64,000 nt of DNA from CAVUCH01 sp963763095 (GTDB lineage Bacteria; Acidobacteriota; Vicinamibacteria; Vicinamibacterales; JAENWD01), in NCBI GenBank assembly GCA_963763095.1, contig CAVXNR010000028.1, forward strand, positions 1-64,000. The letters run 5' to 3'. The notes under the pieces were generated by a model, which saw only the letters and a list, made by a program, of their open reading frames with translations, made no database searches and had not been told where the DNA came from. The position numbers were made by a program, and so were the translations under genes. This document shows positions 38,105 to 47,647 of the stretch, piece by piece; positions within the stretch are counted from its first letter, which is position 1, and each line of letters starts with the position of its first letter.

Positions 38105-39478
38105 TTAGAGAAGAGCCAACTGCTCTTCGGTCGGCTCCGCTCAACAGTACCAAGGCTCATCGAGGTAGGGCACGGCGGCGCGATCCACGCGCGGGGGCTG
38201 CGGCGGGAACGGCACGCGCGACAAGCCCGTCCGCTCGCCGAGAAGCGCGCGTACGGCGCCAAAGACGGTCGCGCGGGGCGCGGCCAGCCGGCCGCCGACG
38301 AGCGCCATCACCTCGCGCTGGAGCGCGTCGACCTCCGGGTCGACGTGCGTCCAGGTATGAGCGAGCTGGCGTGCGTCGAACGCACCGATGCGCGCCCGGA
38401 TCTCCGCGAGCTCGAGCAGGCGCGATCCATTCGGGATCAGCAGCCGGATGCCGAGCTGCACGGGCGCCACGTGGTCCACCAAATCCAGACGCTCGATCGC
38501 GTCGAGCATCTCAACGTATGTGGCAATCGTCGTCCACGGCGTGAACGCGACGAACGTTGGCACCAGCGGCAGCCGGATCTCGCGCAGCCACGAGGCGGCC
38601 TCTTCGAAATCCGCGCGCGTGTGCCCCTTCTCGAGCCGCGCCAGCACGCGATCATCCACGGACTCGACCGCAGACGTGACGAAGAGGCAGCCGCTGTCGC
38701 GCAGCACCGGCATCAACTCGCGGTGCCGCAGGATGTGCTCGATCTTGATCACGACATCGAAGGTGAGAGCGGGCCACTCGCGTGCAAGCGCCTCGACGAT
38801 GCGGCGCGCGTGGGTGGGACCGTTCAGAAAGTCGGGATCACCGAACGTGACGTGCTGGGCGCCCGCGGCCACCTGCGCGCGGATGTCGCCGAGCACGGCA
38901 TCGACCGCCACCACTCGAAACTGGCCATCGTAGACGGGCACGATCGGGCAGTGCCTGCACCGGTGCTTGCAGCCGCGGGTTGCCTCCGTATAGCCCACCG
39001 TCCGCCGCTCGCCGGTTGCCAGATGCAGCGATGCGTACGACGTCAGCGCCGGCAGGCCCGCGCGGTCCGGTGTGATGAACGGCAGCCGCGGCAACGCGCG
39101 TGGGGTCGCCACCCCCTCGGTGCCCGAGGCGAGTGCGACGAGATCGGCTTCCGCTTCGGGCCCGAGCACCACGTGCACGCCGAGCGCGCGCAGATACTTC
39201 TCGTTCGGGGGCGCGTACAGGCCGTACACCGCCAGCCGCGCCGCCGGGTTGTCGCGGCGCACGCGCTCGATCACCGGGGCCGCGAGTCGTGTGGCCGTGT
39301 GCATCGGCAGGTGGATCGCGACGAGGCCGGCCGCGGCGATCGCCGCTGGGTCGAGCGGCGCGCGCGACAGGTCGATGCAGCGGACCTCCGCCCCCGCCCG
39401 GCGCAGCCAGGCCGCCGGCGACGCGAGGCCGAAGGGCTGGCGTCCGAGCTCGTACGTTGAAATCAGGAGGACGACCAT
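38105..39478 (-). CDS. B12-binding radical SAM selenoprotein, CUAEP-tail family
   Basis: A 457-residue radical SAM enzyme with an N-terminal cobalamin-binding-like domain (VVLLISTYELGRQPFGLASP, LHLPMHTATRL-like). The [4Fe-4S]/SAM motif is CKHRCRHCPIVPV at about residue 176. The frame reaches ...YLDEPWYC, then TGA at 38141-38143, and continues AEPTEEQLALL to a TAA at 38105-38107. Cys-Sec-Ala-Glu-Pro is exactly the tail for which the CUAEP/CCAEP-tail radical SAM family is named, so the TGA is read as selenocysteine. A SECIS-like hairpin starts 12 nt after it. The ATG at 39478 lies 6 nt after the transporter stop. The chemistry performed is not established. Confidence 0.9.
38110..38143 (-). promoter_or_regulatory. 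Bacterial SECIS element with its UGA
   Basis: The UGA at 38143-38141 is followed, after 12 nt, by a perfect 7-bp stem GAAGAGC / GCUCUUC with the 5-nt loop AGUUG. The G-U of the loop lies about 20 nt from the UGA, within the usual bacterial spacing. The stem lies inside the continuing reading frame. No U-run follows (the next bases are UCUAAAAAC), arguing against a terminator. Confidence 0.75.
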
Positions 39479-39484
39479 GTGGGT

Positions 39485-40754
39485 TCAGGCAGAGGTGCGC
39501 GGCGCCATGAACCGATCGTACGCCAGCATCAGCCCCGTCGACACCACCCCGATCGCCCCGACCACGTACCACATGTGCTGCGGAGCCGCCGACCCCTGGA
39601 CATAGGTGGTGACGAGGGTGCCGGCGATCGCGCCGGCAACGAAGGTGCCAATGGCCACGGGGAGGAAGGCGAAGCCCATGTACGTTCCGACCTGATCCCG
39701 CGGCGCGAGGTTGGCGACGTACTCGTAGTACCGCGGGGCCTGAATCGACTCGCCCACCGCGAACAGCATGATCGCACCCACCGTGCCCGCGAGCGTTGGA
39801 ATGCTCCCCATCACGAACCACGAGAGGGTCGCGAGCGCGAACCCGAGCGTCATGGCGCGAATGGGGCGCAGCTTCTTTGCCAGAGCGGCGGCGGGAACGG
39901 TCACGAAGATGATCGTCCACGCGTCGACCGTCTCGATCACCTCGAAGCGCGGGTAGTGCAGGACGTCGCGAACGTAGAACGGCAGCGAGTAGAAGATCTG
40001 CCAGAACATCACCCAGAAGCCGGAGAAGATCACCAGGAAGGTCATGAACCGCACATCGCCGAACACCCGTGCCATGTCCGCCAGCACGCGTCCCATCGAC
40101 TTGACCGGCGGCAGGTCCGCCGGCCGCGCCGGCTCGCGGAAGAAGATCAGCGTGGCCATCATCAGCAGGAACGTCGTCGCCGACGACATCATGAGCACGT
40201 ACGCGATGCCGATGTTCTCGCGCACGGGAACCGCCAGCAGCGGCCCGACCGCCCCGCCGATGTTCACGAGCGTGTAGTAGATCGAGTAGCCGAGCGAGTT
40301 GCTCTCGGGGGTCGTCGTGCGCGCCACGGTCCCGACCACCGACGGCTTGATGAGGGAGCCGCCGATCGCGGTCACGACCAGCGCGACGATCATGTACGCA
40401 CTGCGGGCCGAGCAGATCCACCAGGGGACGTCCCGCGGGAACGCCCGCCAGCCCGATGAGGAAGTACCCGAGCGAGAAGATGGCAAAGCAGATCGTCAGG
40501 CTGCGCTTGAACCCGTAGCGATCCACGATGGTTCCGGCAAGCGGCGGAAGGAAGTAGAGCAGCGTGTTGAACAGGCTGCCCACCAGCCATCCGGCCTTCT
40601 CCGGCCCGAGTCCCACCTGCTCGGCCACGTAGACGGCGAGGACGGCCTTGCTGCCGTAATACGCGAACCGCTCGAACAGCTCGAGCACATTGGCGACCCA
40701 GAACTCCCGGGTGAACCCGGTCCGGATCATCTGCAGCCGACTGGTCGGTGGCAC
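39485..40754 (-). pseudogene. POT/PTR-like MFS transporter, one frameshift
   Basis: A major facilitator protein of about 422 residues. The N-terminal signature FWVANVLELFERFAYYGSKAVLAVYV matches the FERFxYYG motif of proton-dependent oligopeptide transporters, followed by GTIVDRYGFKRSLT. The first frame ends near 40400 (GRPLVDLLGP). The second resumes one base out with SAYMIVALVVTAIGGSLIKPSVVGTVART and continues through twelve-helix topology to MLAYDRFMAPRTSA. The GTG start is at 40754. The stop lies 6 nt before the radical SAM selenoprotein start, so the two are one transcription unit. Peptide or amino-acid substrates are inferred. Confidence 0.82.
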
Positions 40755-40891
40755 GCGTCCCTCCTCGTAGGCGGATGATATACGGTCCGCCGAGTCGGTC
40801 AGGGTGCTGGTCGGTTCTTGTTCTCTCCTTTTACCAGGCGTCCTGGCCGCACCTGTTGTGTCGCGCGCGCCGCGTGGCGCACAATCGCGCC

Positions 40892-41776
40892 ATGGCCCTG
40901 GACCAGTATCGCGCCAAGCGGGATTTCACCAAGTCGCCGGAACCCGCCGGCGATCCCACGGCGGCCGCGCGCCGCGGACCCCGGTTCTTCTGCGTGCAGA
41001 AGCACCTGGCCAGCCATCTCCACTACGACTTCCGCATCGAGCACAACGGCGTGCTGCTGTCGTGGGCCGTGCCGAAGGGTCCGGCTGTCGATCCGTCCGT
41101 GAAGCGGCTCGCCATGCACGTCGAGGATCATCCGATCGAGTACGGGACGTTCGAAGGCGTCATTCCAAGCGGCTACGGAGCCGGCATCGTCATGCTCTGG
41201 GACCAGGGCACGTGGGAACCGGAGGTAGCGGACGTGGATGCCGCTCTGAAGAAGGGCGATCTGAAGGTGCGGTTGAATGGCGTCAAGCTGAAAGGCTCGT
41301 GGGCGCTCGTGCGGACGCGCGGCGCCGGTGAGCGTAGCTGGCTGCTGATCAAGCACCGGGACGAGTGGGCAGGCCCGCTCGACATCGCCGAGTTCGCTCC
41401 TCTGAGCGTGAAGACCGGTGGCGACTTCGCGGACATCCTGGCCGAGGAGAACCCGGCGATTTGGCAGTCGCACCGACCGGCCCAGGGTGGAGACGCGGGC
41501 GCCATGTTCACGCGCATCATCGAGCGGGCGCTGGCGATCAAGGCGGAGCGGGAAGGCGGCGCGGCAGCCGCGCCGGCGCAGTCGCCGCGTCAGCCGAGGA
41601 CTCGCGCGGCCGACGCAGCAAACGCGGGGGCCGAACCGCGTGCCGCCGCCAAGGCCGCTCCGGCGGCCGCGGCGAAGGAGAAAGGGGCACGAGCATCGCG
41701 TCCGGCTGGGAGCGCGCGGAAGCGCCCCTCCGCTAGCGGGGCACGCAAGAAAACTGCAAAACGGAAGAGCACCTGA
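40892..41776 (+). CDS. LigD-type 3'-phosphoesterase, stand-alone
   Basis: The 3'-phosphoesterase (PE) module that trims DNA 3' ends in bacterial non-homologous end joining, here without ligase or polymerase modules. The domain covers residues about 1-165, with RFFCVQKHLASHLHYDFRIE (His/Asp/Arg metal centre), MHVEDHPIEYGTFEGVIP and GYGAGIVMLWDQGTWEPE. A tail of about 85 residues rich in Ala, Lys and Arg (KKTAKRKST at the end) probably binds DNA. The ATG at 40892 is preferred to an upstream frame without protein character. No Ku or LigD polymerase is in the window. Confidence 0.87.
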   Translation: MALDQYRAKRDFTKSPEPAGDPTAAARRGPRFFCVQKHLASHLHYDFRIEHNGVLLSWAVPKGPAVDPSVKRLAMHVEDHPIEYGTFEGVIPSGYGAGIVMLWDQGTWEPEVADVDAALKKGDLKVRLNGVKLKGSWALVRTRGAGERSWLLIKHRDEWAGPLDIAEFAPLSVKTGGDFADILAEENPAIWQSHRPAQGGDAGAMFTRIIERALAIKAEREGGAAAAPAQSPRQPRTRAADAANAGAEPRAAAKAAPAAAAKEKGARASRPAGSARKRPSASGARKKTAKRKST

Positions 41777-41875
41777 CCACTGGTCGCGCGTGGCGCGCAT
41801 CGCCTTGCCCGCGTGCCGCCGCCCGCGTCGCACCCCACCGCTCACGCCGCCGCTCGCCCCCGGCCGCCTGCCGCC

Positions 41876-42833
41876 TCAGAGCATGCGCTTTGCCAGCACC
41901 GTCCACACTGCGTAGGCAAGCCGGCTGCGATCGTGCCGGGCAATGGGCTTGTGCCAGAGCGGCGCTTCCACGACCTCGCAGCTCGAAGGCACGTCCCCCA
42001 CCGCAAGCGGCTCCTTGTGCTCCGCGCGATAGCGCGCCAGCACGGCCTGCGGCGGCAGCGCGGTGTTCACGATGACCACGTCGACTGGCCGGCGCAGCGC
42101 CTCCGATACGCGGCGCACGGCGTCGCCCGCGCTGAAGCTGCTCATGCCGCGCCCTTCGGTGAGCAGGTTCGCGATCACGATGACCGGACCCCGCACGTGC
42201 AGGAGCGCTTCGGGAACACCCTGCACCAGGAGCGGGGGCATGATGCTCGTGTAGAAGCTGCCGGGGCCGATGATGACGGCATCGAAGCCGGTGATCGCCT
42301 CGGCGACGGCCGGGTGAATCGTCGGCGTCGGCTCGAGCCAGACGCGTTTGATCAGGTGCCCCTGCGACTGGCCCGCGTCGACTTCCACCTCTCCGCGCGT
42401 GATCGAGCCGTCCCCGTACTCGGCGCAGATGGTCGCGCTGTCGACCGAGACCGGCCACACGCGCCCGGTGCAGCCGAGCAGCGCTCGGAGCCCGTCCACG
42501 GCGGCGATAAAATCGCCGCTGTACCGCTCCATCATCGAGAGCAGCAGATTGCCGCCCGGTATGCCCCGACAGGCGGGCGTACTCGAGGGTTGGGAGCCGG
42601 GACAGGAGCACGCGACGCGCCTCGCCCTCGTTGCGCGCAAGCGCCAGCGCGCACTTCAGCACATCGCCCGGCGGCAGGACGCCCAGCTCATCGCGCAGCT
42701 GACCGGAACTGCCGCCGCTGTCGAACATCGTCACCACGGCGTGAACTTTCAGCCACGGATTCCGCTTCAACCCGCCGAGCAGGCTCGGCTGGCCCGTCCC
42801 GCCACCAAAGCAGCCGACGTTCAACTCGCGCAT
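41876..42833 (-). pseudogene. YvcK/CofD-family protein (gluconeogenesis factor-like), one frameshift
   Basis: YvcK proteins bind UDP-GlcNAc and control carbon flow and cell shape; the CofD fold is shared. The start at 42833 gives NVGCFGGGTGQPSLLGGLKR (nucleotide-binding glycines), VVTMFDSGGSSGQLRDELG and LPPGDVLKCALAL. At about 42565 the frame changes from RLSGHTG to the continuation GGNLLLSMMERYSGDFIAAVDGL, one base out. Then VDAGQSQGHLIKRVWLEP, FDAVIIGPGSFYTSIMPPLLV and VIVNTALPPQ follow. The distal NHL/RNxxG-type region is normal. It converges with the LigD-PE gene across a CCGCCTGCCGCC-like tract (41816-41875). Confidence 0.83.
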
Positions 42834-43026
42834 GTGCATCGGCGCAATTGTACTTCCGCGTTCATTCCTGGCTTGGCTGCGGATGGACTGCGCAAAGGCA
42901 GGAAGCGGGCCTACCCTCCAACGCCGCGTGCCACCCGGGCACCACGCCGACAGATCAGGCGGGCCTCTTCACGCCGCCCGATGTTCGAACCGGGCGCCGC
43001 GATTTCCGGTGCCATACAATCAGGAC

Positions 43027-43750
43027 ATGACACCCGACGTCCGACGAATGGCCGAGGGCCTCGCCAGCGACTTCCGCACCATCGTGGCCGACCGGCTGCG
43101 GGCGGTGGTCGTCTTCGGCGTCCACGCGACCGACGAGGGCCACGGCGACACGAAGGACGAGCCCGTGCGGACGCTGGTCGTGGTGGAAGGTCTGGGGTTC
43201 GCCGATCTCGAGGCGTGCGCGCGGACGGATGGCGGCATGGGCCCGGCACGGGCTGGCCACGCCGCTCGTGATCGCGCGGGACGAGTTCGCCCGGTCGCTC
43301 GACGCCTTCCCCATCGAGTTTGGCGTGATCCTGGCACGCCATGCGCTCGTGACCGGCGTCAGCCCGTTCGAGGGCCTCGCCGTGAAGACAGACGATCTCC
43401 GGCGGGCGTGTGAAGTGCAGGCGCGCAGCCACCTGCTCCATCTTCGTGAGGGCTATCTCGAGACCGGGGGGAACCCGTCCGCGATTCACGCGCTCGTCGC
43501 GCGCTCCGCGGCGCCCCTCCTGGCGCTGCTCGTCAACGTCGCACGTATCGACGGCGTCGACGCGCACACGGCTGCCGCGCTGGCGGCGTATGCCGAACGC
43601 GCTGTCGGCCGCGCCTCTGCGCTGCGCGACGTGCTCGGGCTTGCGGATGCCCGCGTGCCGGCGGGAGACGCCGCGCGTTTGTATCCCGCCTACCTCGACG
43701 CAGTCGAGCGGCTGGCCGCGTACGTCGACCGGTGGAGCACGGCTTCGTGA
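43027..43750 (+). pseudogene. Conserved hypothetical protein (nucleotidyltransferase-like fold suspected), one frameshift
   Basis: An ATG at 43027 opens RRMAEGLASDFRTIVADRLR followed by AVVVFGVHATDEGHGD, which looks like the first strands and GS-like loop of a nucleotidyltransferase fold. At about 43225 the frame shifts by one base to AAWARHGLATPLVIARDEFA and runs to TGA at 43750 with a helical C-terminal half (VQARSHLLHLREGYLETGG). I do not recognise a named family. It precedes TPM- and LemA-type genes on the same strand, which suggests a shared unit. Confidence 0.6.
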
Positions 43751-43796
43751 GAGACCCACGTTCAGCGCCAGCCTGGCCGTCGGCGCCAGCCGGGGC

Positions 43797-44618
43797 ATGG
43801 CGAACCGGTTCCGCCTCGTGCGGGTTCTGGCGGTGGTGGCCTGCCTGGCGTGGACTATCGCAGCACCCGGTGCGCAAGGCGATCTGCCCGCGCTGAGCGA
43901 TCGGCCCGTAAACGACCTGGCGGGCGTGATCGACCCGGCGCACGCCGGCACGATCGAGGCGATGTGCCGTGAGCTGAAACAGAAGAGCGGCGACACGGTA
44001 TTCGTCGTAACCGTCAAGACCATCGCTCCCTGGGGCGACATCCGCGAGTACGCGGTCAAGCTGTTCGAGAAGCAGGGCCTGGGCGAGCGAGGGAAGGACA
44101 ACGGCCTGCTGGTACTGCTGGCGGTCGCAGGAGCGGCGGGTGTGGGTGGAAGTGGGTTACGGCCTCGAACCGTATATCACCGATGGCTTCGCGGGCGAGA
44201 CGAGCCGGCAGGTGATGACGCCGTTCTTCCGCCAGGGTGATTACGGCGGTGGCCTCGAGGCGGGTGTCGCGCGATTCATCGGCCGCATCGCCGAGGCGCG
44301 GAAGGTGGAGATTACGGGTGCGCCGGCCCCATCGGCACCGCGGCACGCGCCATCGTTGCCGCCGAACGCCGTGTTCATCCTGCTCTTCCTGCTCGTGTTC
44401 GTGGGCGTCCGCTGGTTGTCGTCCATGAGCGGCCTCGGACGCCGGCGCGGCGGGTGGGGACGCCGCAGCGGCTGGAGTGGATGGAACAGCGGCGTGGGCC
44501 GTTCGGCGGCGGCGGCTTCGGTGGCGGCTTCGGCGGGTTCGGCGGCGGCGGTGGTGGTGGGTTCGGGGGCTTTGGCGGCGGCCGCAGCGGTGGCGGCGGC
44601 GGCGGTGCTTCGTGGTGA
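43797..44618 (+). pseudogene. TPM-domain (YgcG-like) membrane protein, two frameshifts
   Basis: A TPM (Psb32/YgcG) domain protein. A signal segment (VRVLAVVACLAWTIAAPGAQG) is followed by the domain (RPVNDLAGVIDPAHAGTIE, CRELKQKSGDTVFVVTVKTI, KQGLGERGKDNGLLVLLAV). At about 44130 the frame changes to VEVGYGLEPYITDGFAGE. A membrane helix follows (NAVFILLFLLVFVGVRWL). At about 44500 it changes again into a Gly/Phe-rich tail (GGGGFGGGFGGFGGG) ending GASW. Such tails are typical of the family. TPM proteins assist photosystem or membrane-protein maintenance in phototrophs; here the role is unknown. It is paired with LemA. Confidence 0.83.
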
Positions 44619-44623
44619 GGTTG

Positions 44624-45194
44624 ATGATGCAGATTGAATCGCGTCGTGTCGGATGGCAGGTGCTCGTCGTCGTGGCGCTCGCGGCGTCGCTTGTCAGGGT
44701 GTTCCTACAATCGGTTCGTCAGCCAGGAGGAAGCCATCAAGGCGCAGTGGGCCCAGGTCGAGAACCAGCTGCAGCGGCGCAACGACCTGATCCCGAACCT
44801 GGTGGAGACGGTGAAGGGCTACGCGTCGCACGAGCAGGAGGTGTTCAAGGCGGTGGCCGACTCGCGCGCCCGGCTCGCCGGGGCGCGCTCGCCTGAGGAG
44901 TCGATCGAAGCCGCGAACGCCCAGAGCAGTGCGCTCGCGCGACTGCTCGCGGTCGTGGAGAACTATCCGCAGCTCAAGGCGAACGAGCAATTCAATCGAT
45001 TGAGCGACGAGTTGGCCGGAACCGAAAACCGCATCGCCGTCGAGCGCATGCGCTACAACGAACGCGTGCAGGCCTACAACACGCAGCGCCGGCAGTTTCC
45101 AGCCAACCTGACGGCGAGCATATTCGGGTTCAAGGAATACCCGTTTTTCAAGGCGCCGGAAGCAGCGAAGGGTGTGCCCAAGGTCTCGTTCTAA
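44624..45194 (+). pseudogene. LemA-family protein, frameshift inside the lipoprotein signal
   Basis: The ATG at 44624, six bases after the TPM stop, opens QIESRRVGWQVLVVVALAASL. After one extra T (about 44695) the frame would continue LSGCSYNRFVSQEEAIKAQW, that is, a lipobox L-S-G-C. The rest is a normal LemA coiled-coil domain: WAQVENQLQRRNDLIPNLVE, TVKGYASHEQEVF, ENYPQLKANEQFNRLSDELAG and RMRYNERVQAYN. The usual FPANLTASIFGFKEYPFFKA end is present. LemA proteins are often next to TPM proteins. Function is unknown, possibly signalling or envelope-related. Confidence 0.85.
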
Positions 45195-45323
45195 TCAGAT
45201 CTGCCCCGGGCCCAGGCCCTGTCTCGATCAACGGGGAACCCGGCGCCGGCATCGCGATGGTCTGTCCGCCCGCGCCGAGGATCGCTTGGTATTTCGCTGT
45301 GCCGCGGCGCAGGTCTGGCGGCG

Positions 45324-47418
45324 TCACCGAGAGGAATCGATCTTCTTCTTCAGCGTCACCGTCGCCGGATCCACGGTGATCTCCTTCAGCCGGGTCGCGA
45401 CTTCCGGCGTCATCGGATTCCTGAAAGCGCCCCTTCAGGTGCCCGGCGAGGAACTTCTCGGCCGTCGCGAACATCGCCATGTTGTTGACAGGTCGCGCAA
45501 ACCCGTGGCCTTCGTCCGGCGCCACAAGGTACTCGACCGGAAAGCCGCGATCGCGGAGCGCGATGACGATCTGGTCCGACTCGGCCCGCTTCACGCGCGG
45601 ATCGTTCGCGCCCTGCACCACCAGCAGCGGCGTCTTGATCTTGCCTGCCGAGTTGAGCGGCGACTGCCGTTCCAGCTGTGTCTTGCCTTCGGGCGTGCCC
45701 GGATTGCCCATGCGAACGTAGAAGACCTTGCGGGCGGCTTCCCAGTACGGCGGGATCGTCTCGAGCAACGTGAGCAGGTTCGACGGCGCCACGATGGCAA
45801 CCCCGGCCGCGTACACGTCCGGCGTGAAGGCGACCCCCGCGAGCGTCGCGTATCCGCCATACGAACCGCCCATGATGCCGACGCGCTTCGGATCGGCCGT
45901 GCCCTGCGACACCAGATGCTTGACGCCCCAGGTGATGTCGTCCTGCATCTTGTCGCCCCACTGCCCGTTGCCCGCGTTCAGGAACTTCTTGCCGTAGCCG
46001 GTCGACGCGCGGAAGTTGGGCTGCAGCACGGCATACCCGCGGTTCGCCAGGAACTGCGGCATGCTGCTGTAGCCCCACGTGTCGCGGCCCCATGGCCCGC
46101 CGTGCGGCACGACGATGAGCGGCAGGTTCTTCGGCGGGACACCCTTCGGCAGCGTGAGATACGCCGGAATCTCCAGGCCGTCGGACGATGCGTAGCGAAT
46201 CGCGGTCATGGGTGCGAGCGCCTCGCGCGGCAGCTTCTCGCGGACGCGGTACTGCAGCGTCAGCTTCTTCGTGCCGCGATCGAACAGGTACGTTTCGCCG
46301 GGCTCGACGTCGCTGTAGGCCGCGAGCAGCCACTGCCGTTCGTCCGCGGTGGCGGACGTGAACTCGACGTCGCGATCCGGCAGTTGCTTACGTGCGAGGT
46401 TGTAGTCGGCCTCGACCGCCTTGTCGCGGAAGTAGAACCGCTTGCGGTCGTCCTCGTACCAGGTTGCAGTCAGTTCGTCGGTCGCCTCCGAGAACACGGC
46501 GTTGCCGAAGTCGACGCGCCCCAGGGGGTCGGTGTCGACGACTTCCTCGGCGCCACGCGCCGGGTCGAGCAGCACCAGGCGGACGAAGTCGTTCGCGTCT
46601 CCCTTGTTCGACTGCAAGTACACGCGCGCATTGTCCTTGTGAAAGCGCACGGGCCCGCACGACTCGAGCACGGTGCACGTGTACACCGGCTTGAGCGTGT
46701 CGCCGGACACCGCCAGGATCTCCGTGTCGCCCGCGTCCGTGGTCCGAACTCCGAGTCGCAGTTCGCCCTGCTGGTCGAACACCCAGCCGGCAATCTGATC
46801 CTCGTTCTTCCGCAGCAGCGTGCGCTCACCGCTCGCGAGCGACACCCGGTAGACGTCGTGCCAGGCCGCGTCCCTGTCATTCAGGCCGACGTAGATCACG
46901 TCTGGTGTGCGCTTCGGGACGGAGTAGATCATGGCGCGCGCGCCTTTCGCGTCCGTCAGGTTGCGGGCGGCGGGCGCATCCTGACCCGCGGCCGGCATCT
47001 CGGCCGGGTTGACCGCGTAACGTTGTAGTTCTCGTCGCCCCGCGTTGTCCTGCACGTACAGGATGTACTTGCTGTCGCGGCTCCAGAAGTAGCGGGGGAT
47101 CGGCCGCTTCGTGTCGGCGGTGATCAGGCGCGCTGCGCCGAACGGCTCGCCGGCCTTCTTGACCCACACGTTGCGGGTGTCCTTGTACGGCTTGATGAAG
47201 GCGATGTACCGGCCATCCGGCGAGATTTGCGCGCCGGTGATCTCCGGGTTGCCGAAGAACAGCTCGCGATCGAGCACCGGGGGCCGGGAGGCGGGGGCCG
47301 CAGTCCGCGCGCCCGCCGGCGCGGGCGCCTGCGTAAACGCTGTCGTGGCACAGACGGCGACGACCGCCAGGCCGAGCGCTGTCGTCCTGACCTGGGGAAC
47401 GAGCGGGGGCAGACGCAT
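45324..47418 (-). pseudogene. S9-family peptidase (prolyl oligopeptidase type), frameshift near the end
   Basis: A secreted alpha/beta-hydrolase serine peptidase of family S9 (acylaminoacyl/dipeptidyl peptidase-like). A signal peptide ends TTAFTQA. The beta-propeller region starts with PEITGAQISPDGRYIAFIKP. The catalytic domain has nucleophile Ser in GIMGGSYGGYATLAGVA, Asp in VVQGANDPRV and His in APDEGHGFARP, with all three present. At about 45420 the frame breaks after HLKGRFQ. One base out, the expected tail MTPEVATRLKEITVDPATVT reaches a TGA at 45324. The uncorrected frame would run 60 residues further as GC-rich nonsense to 45148. It likely digests peptides in the periplasm or outside. 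Confidence 0.88.
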
Positions 47419-47487
47419 GATGGACTCTCCGGGTTGAGGTGGAACGCCGGGCGGCTGGTGCTGAGTCTAACCGTGATCTGACTTCGG

Positions 47488-47576
47488 CTACAGGCTACAG
47501 CCTGCAGACCGCAGGCTCGTCGGGGCCTGAGGCCAGACCGGCCTGCGGGCTGTAGGCTGCAGCTTGCCGCCTGAGC
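47488..47576. repeat. Mosaic repeat, family B, before the membrane-protein gene
   Basis: The words GGCTACAGGCTACAGCCTGC, GGCCTGAGGCCAGACCGGCC and GGGCTGTAGGCTGCAGCTTG occur in order, as in the copies at 37979 and 63607. The tract lies between the S9 peptidase (divergent) and the next gene. Confidence 0.8.
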
Positions 47577-47647
47577 GTGTCGGATCCGCGGTAACGCAAC
47601 GACGAGCAGGAGGCTCCGCGGGTTCCCTGCTAACATGTGCGCTCCTG

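Noticed and set aside
38110..38128. Hairpin after the radical SAM TGA read as a Rho-independent terminator
   Set aside because: No U-run follows, the stem lies inside a continuing open frame, and spacing and loop fit a SECIS element next to a CUAEP motif.
45172..47028. Open frame of 618 codons on the plus strand
   Set aside because: Exactly antisense to the S9 peptidase, whose catalytic triad is clear; no domain is recognisable in the antisense product.
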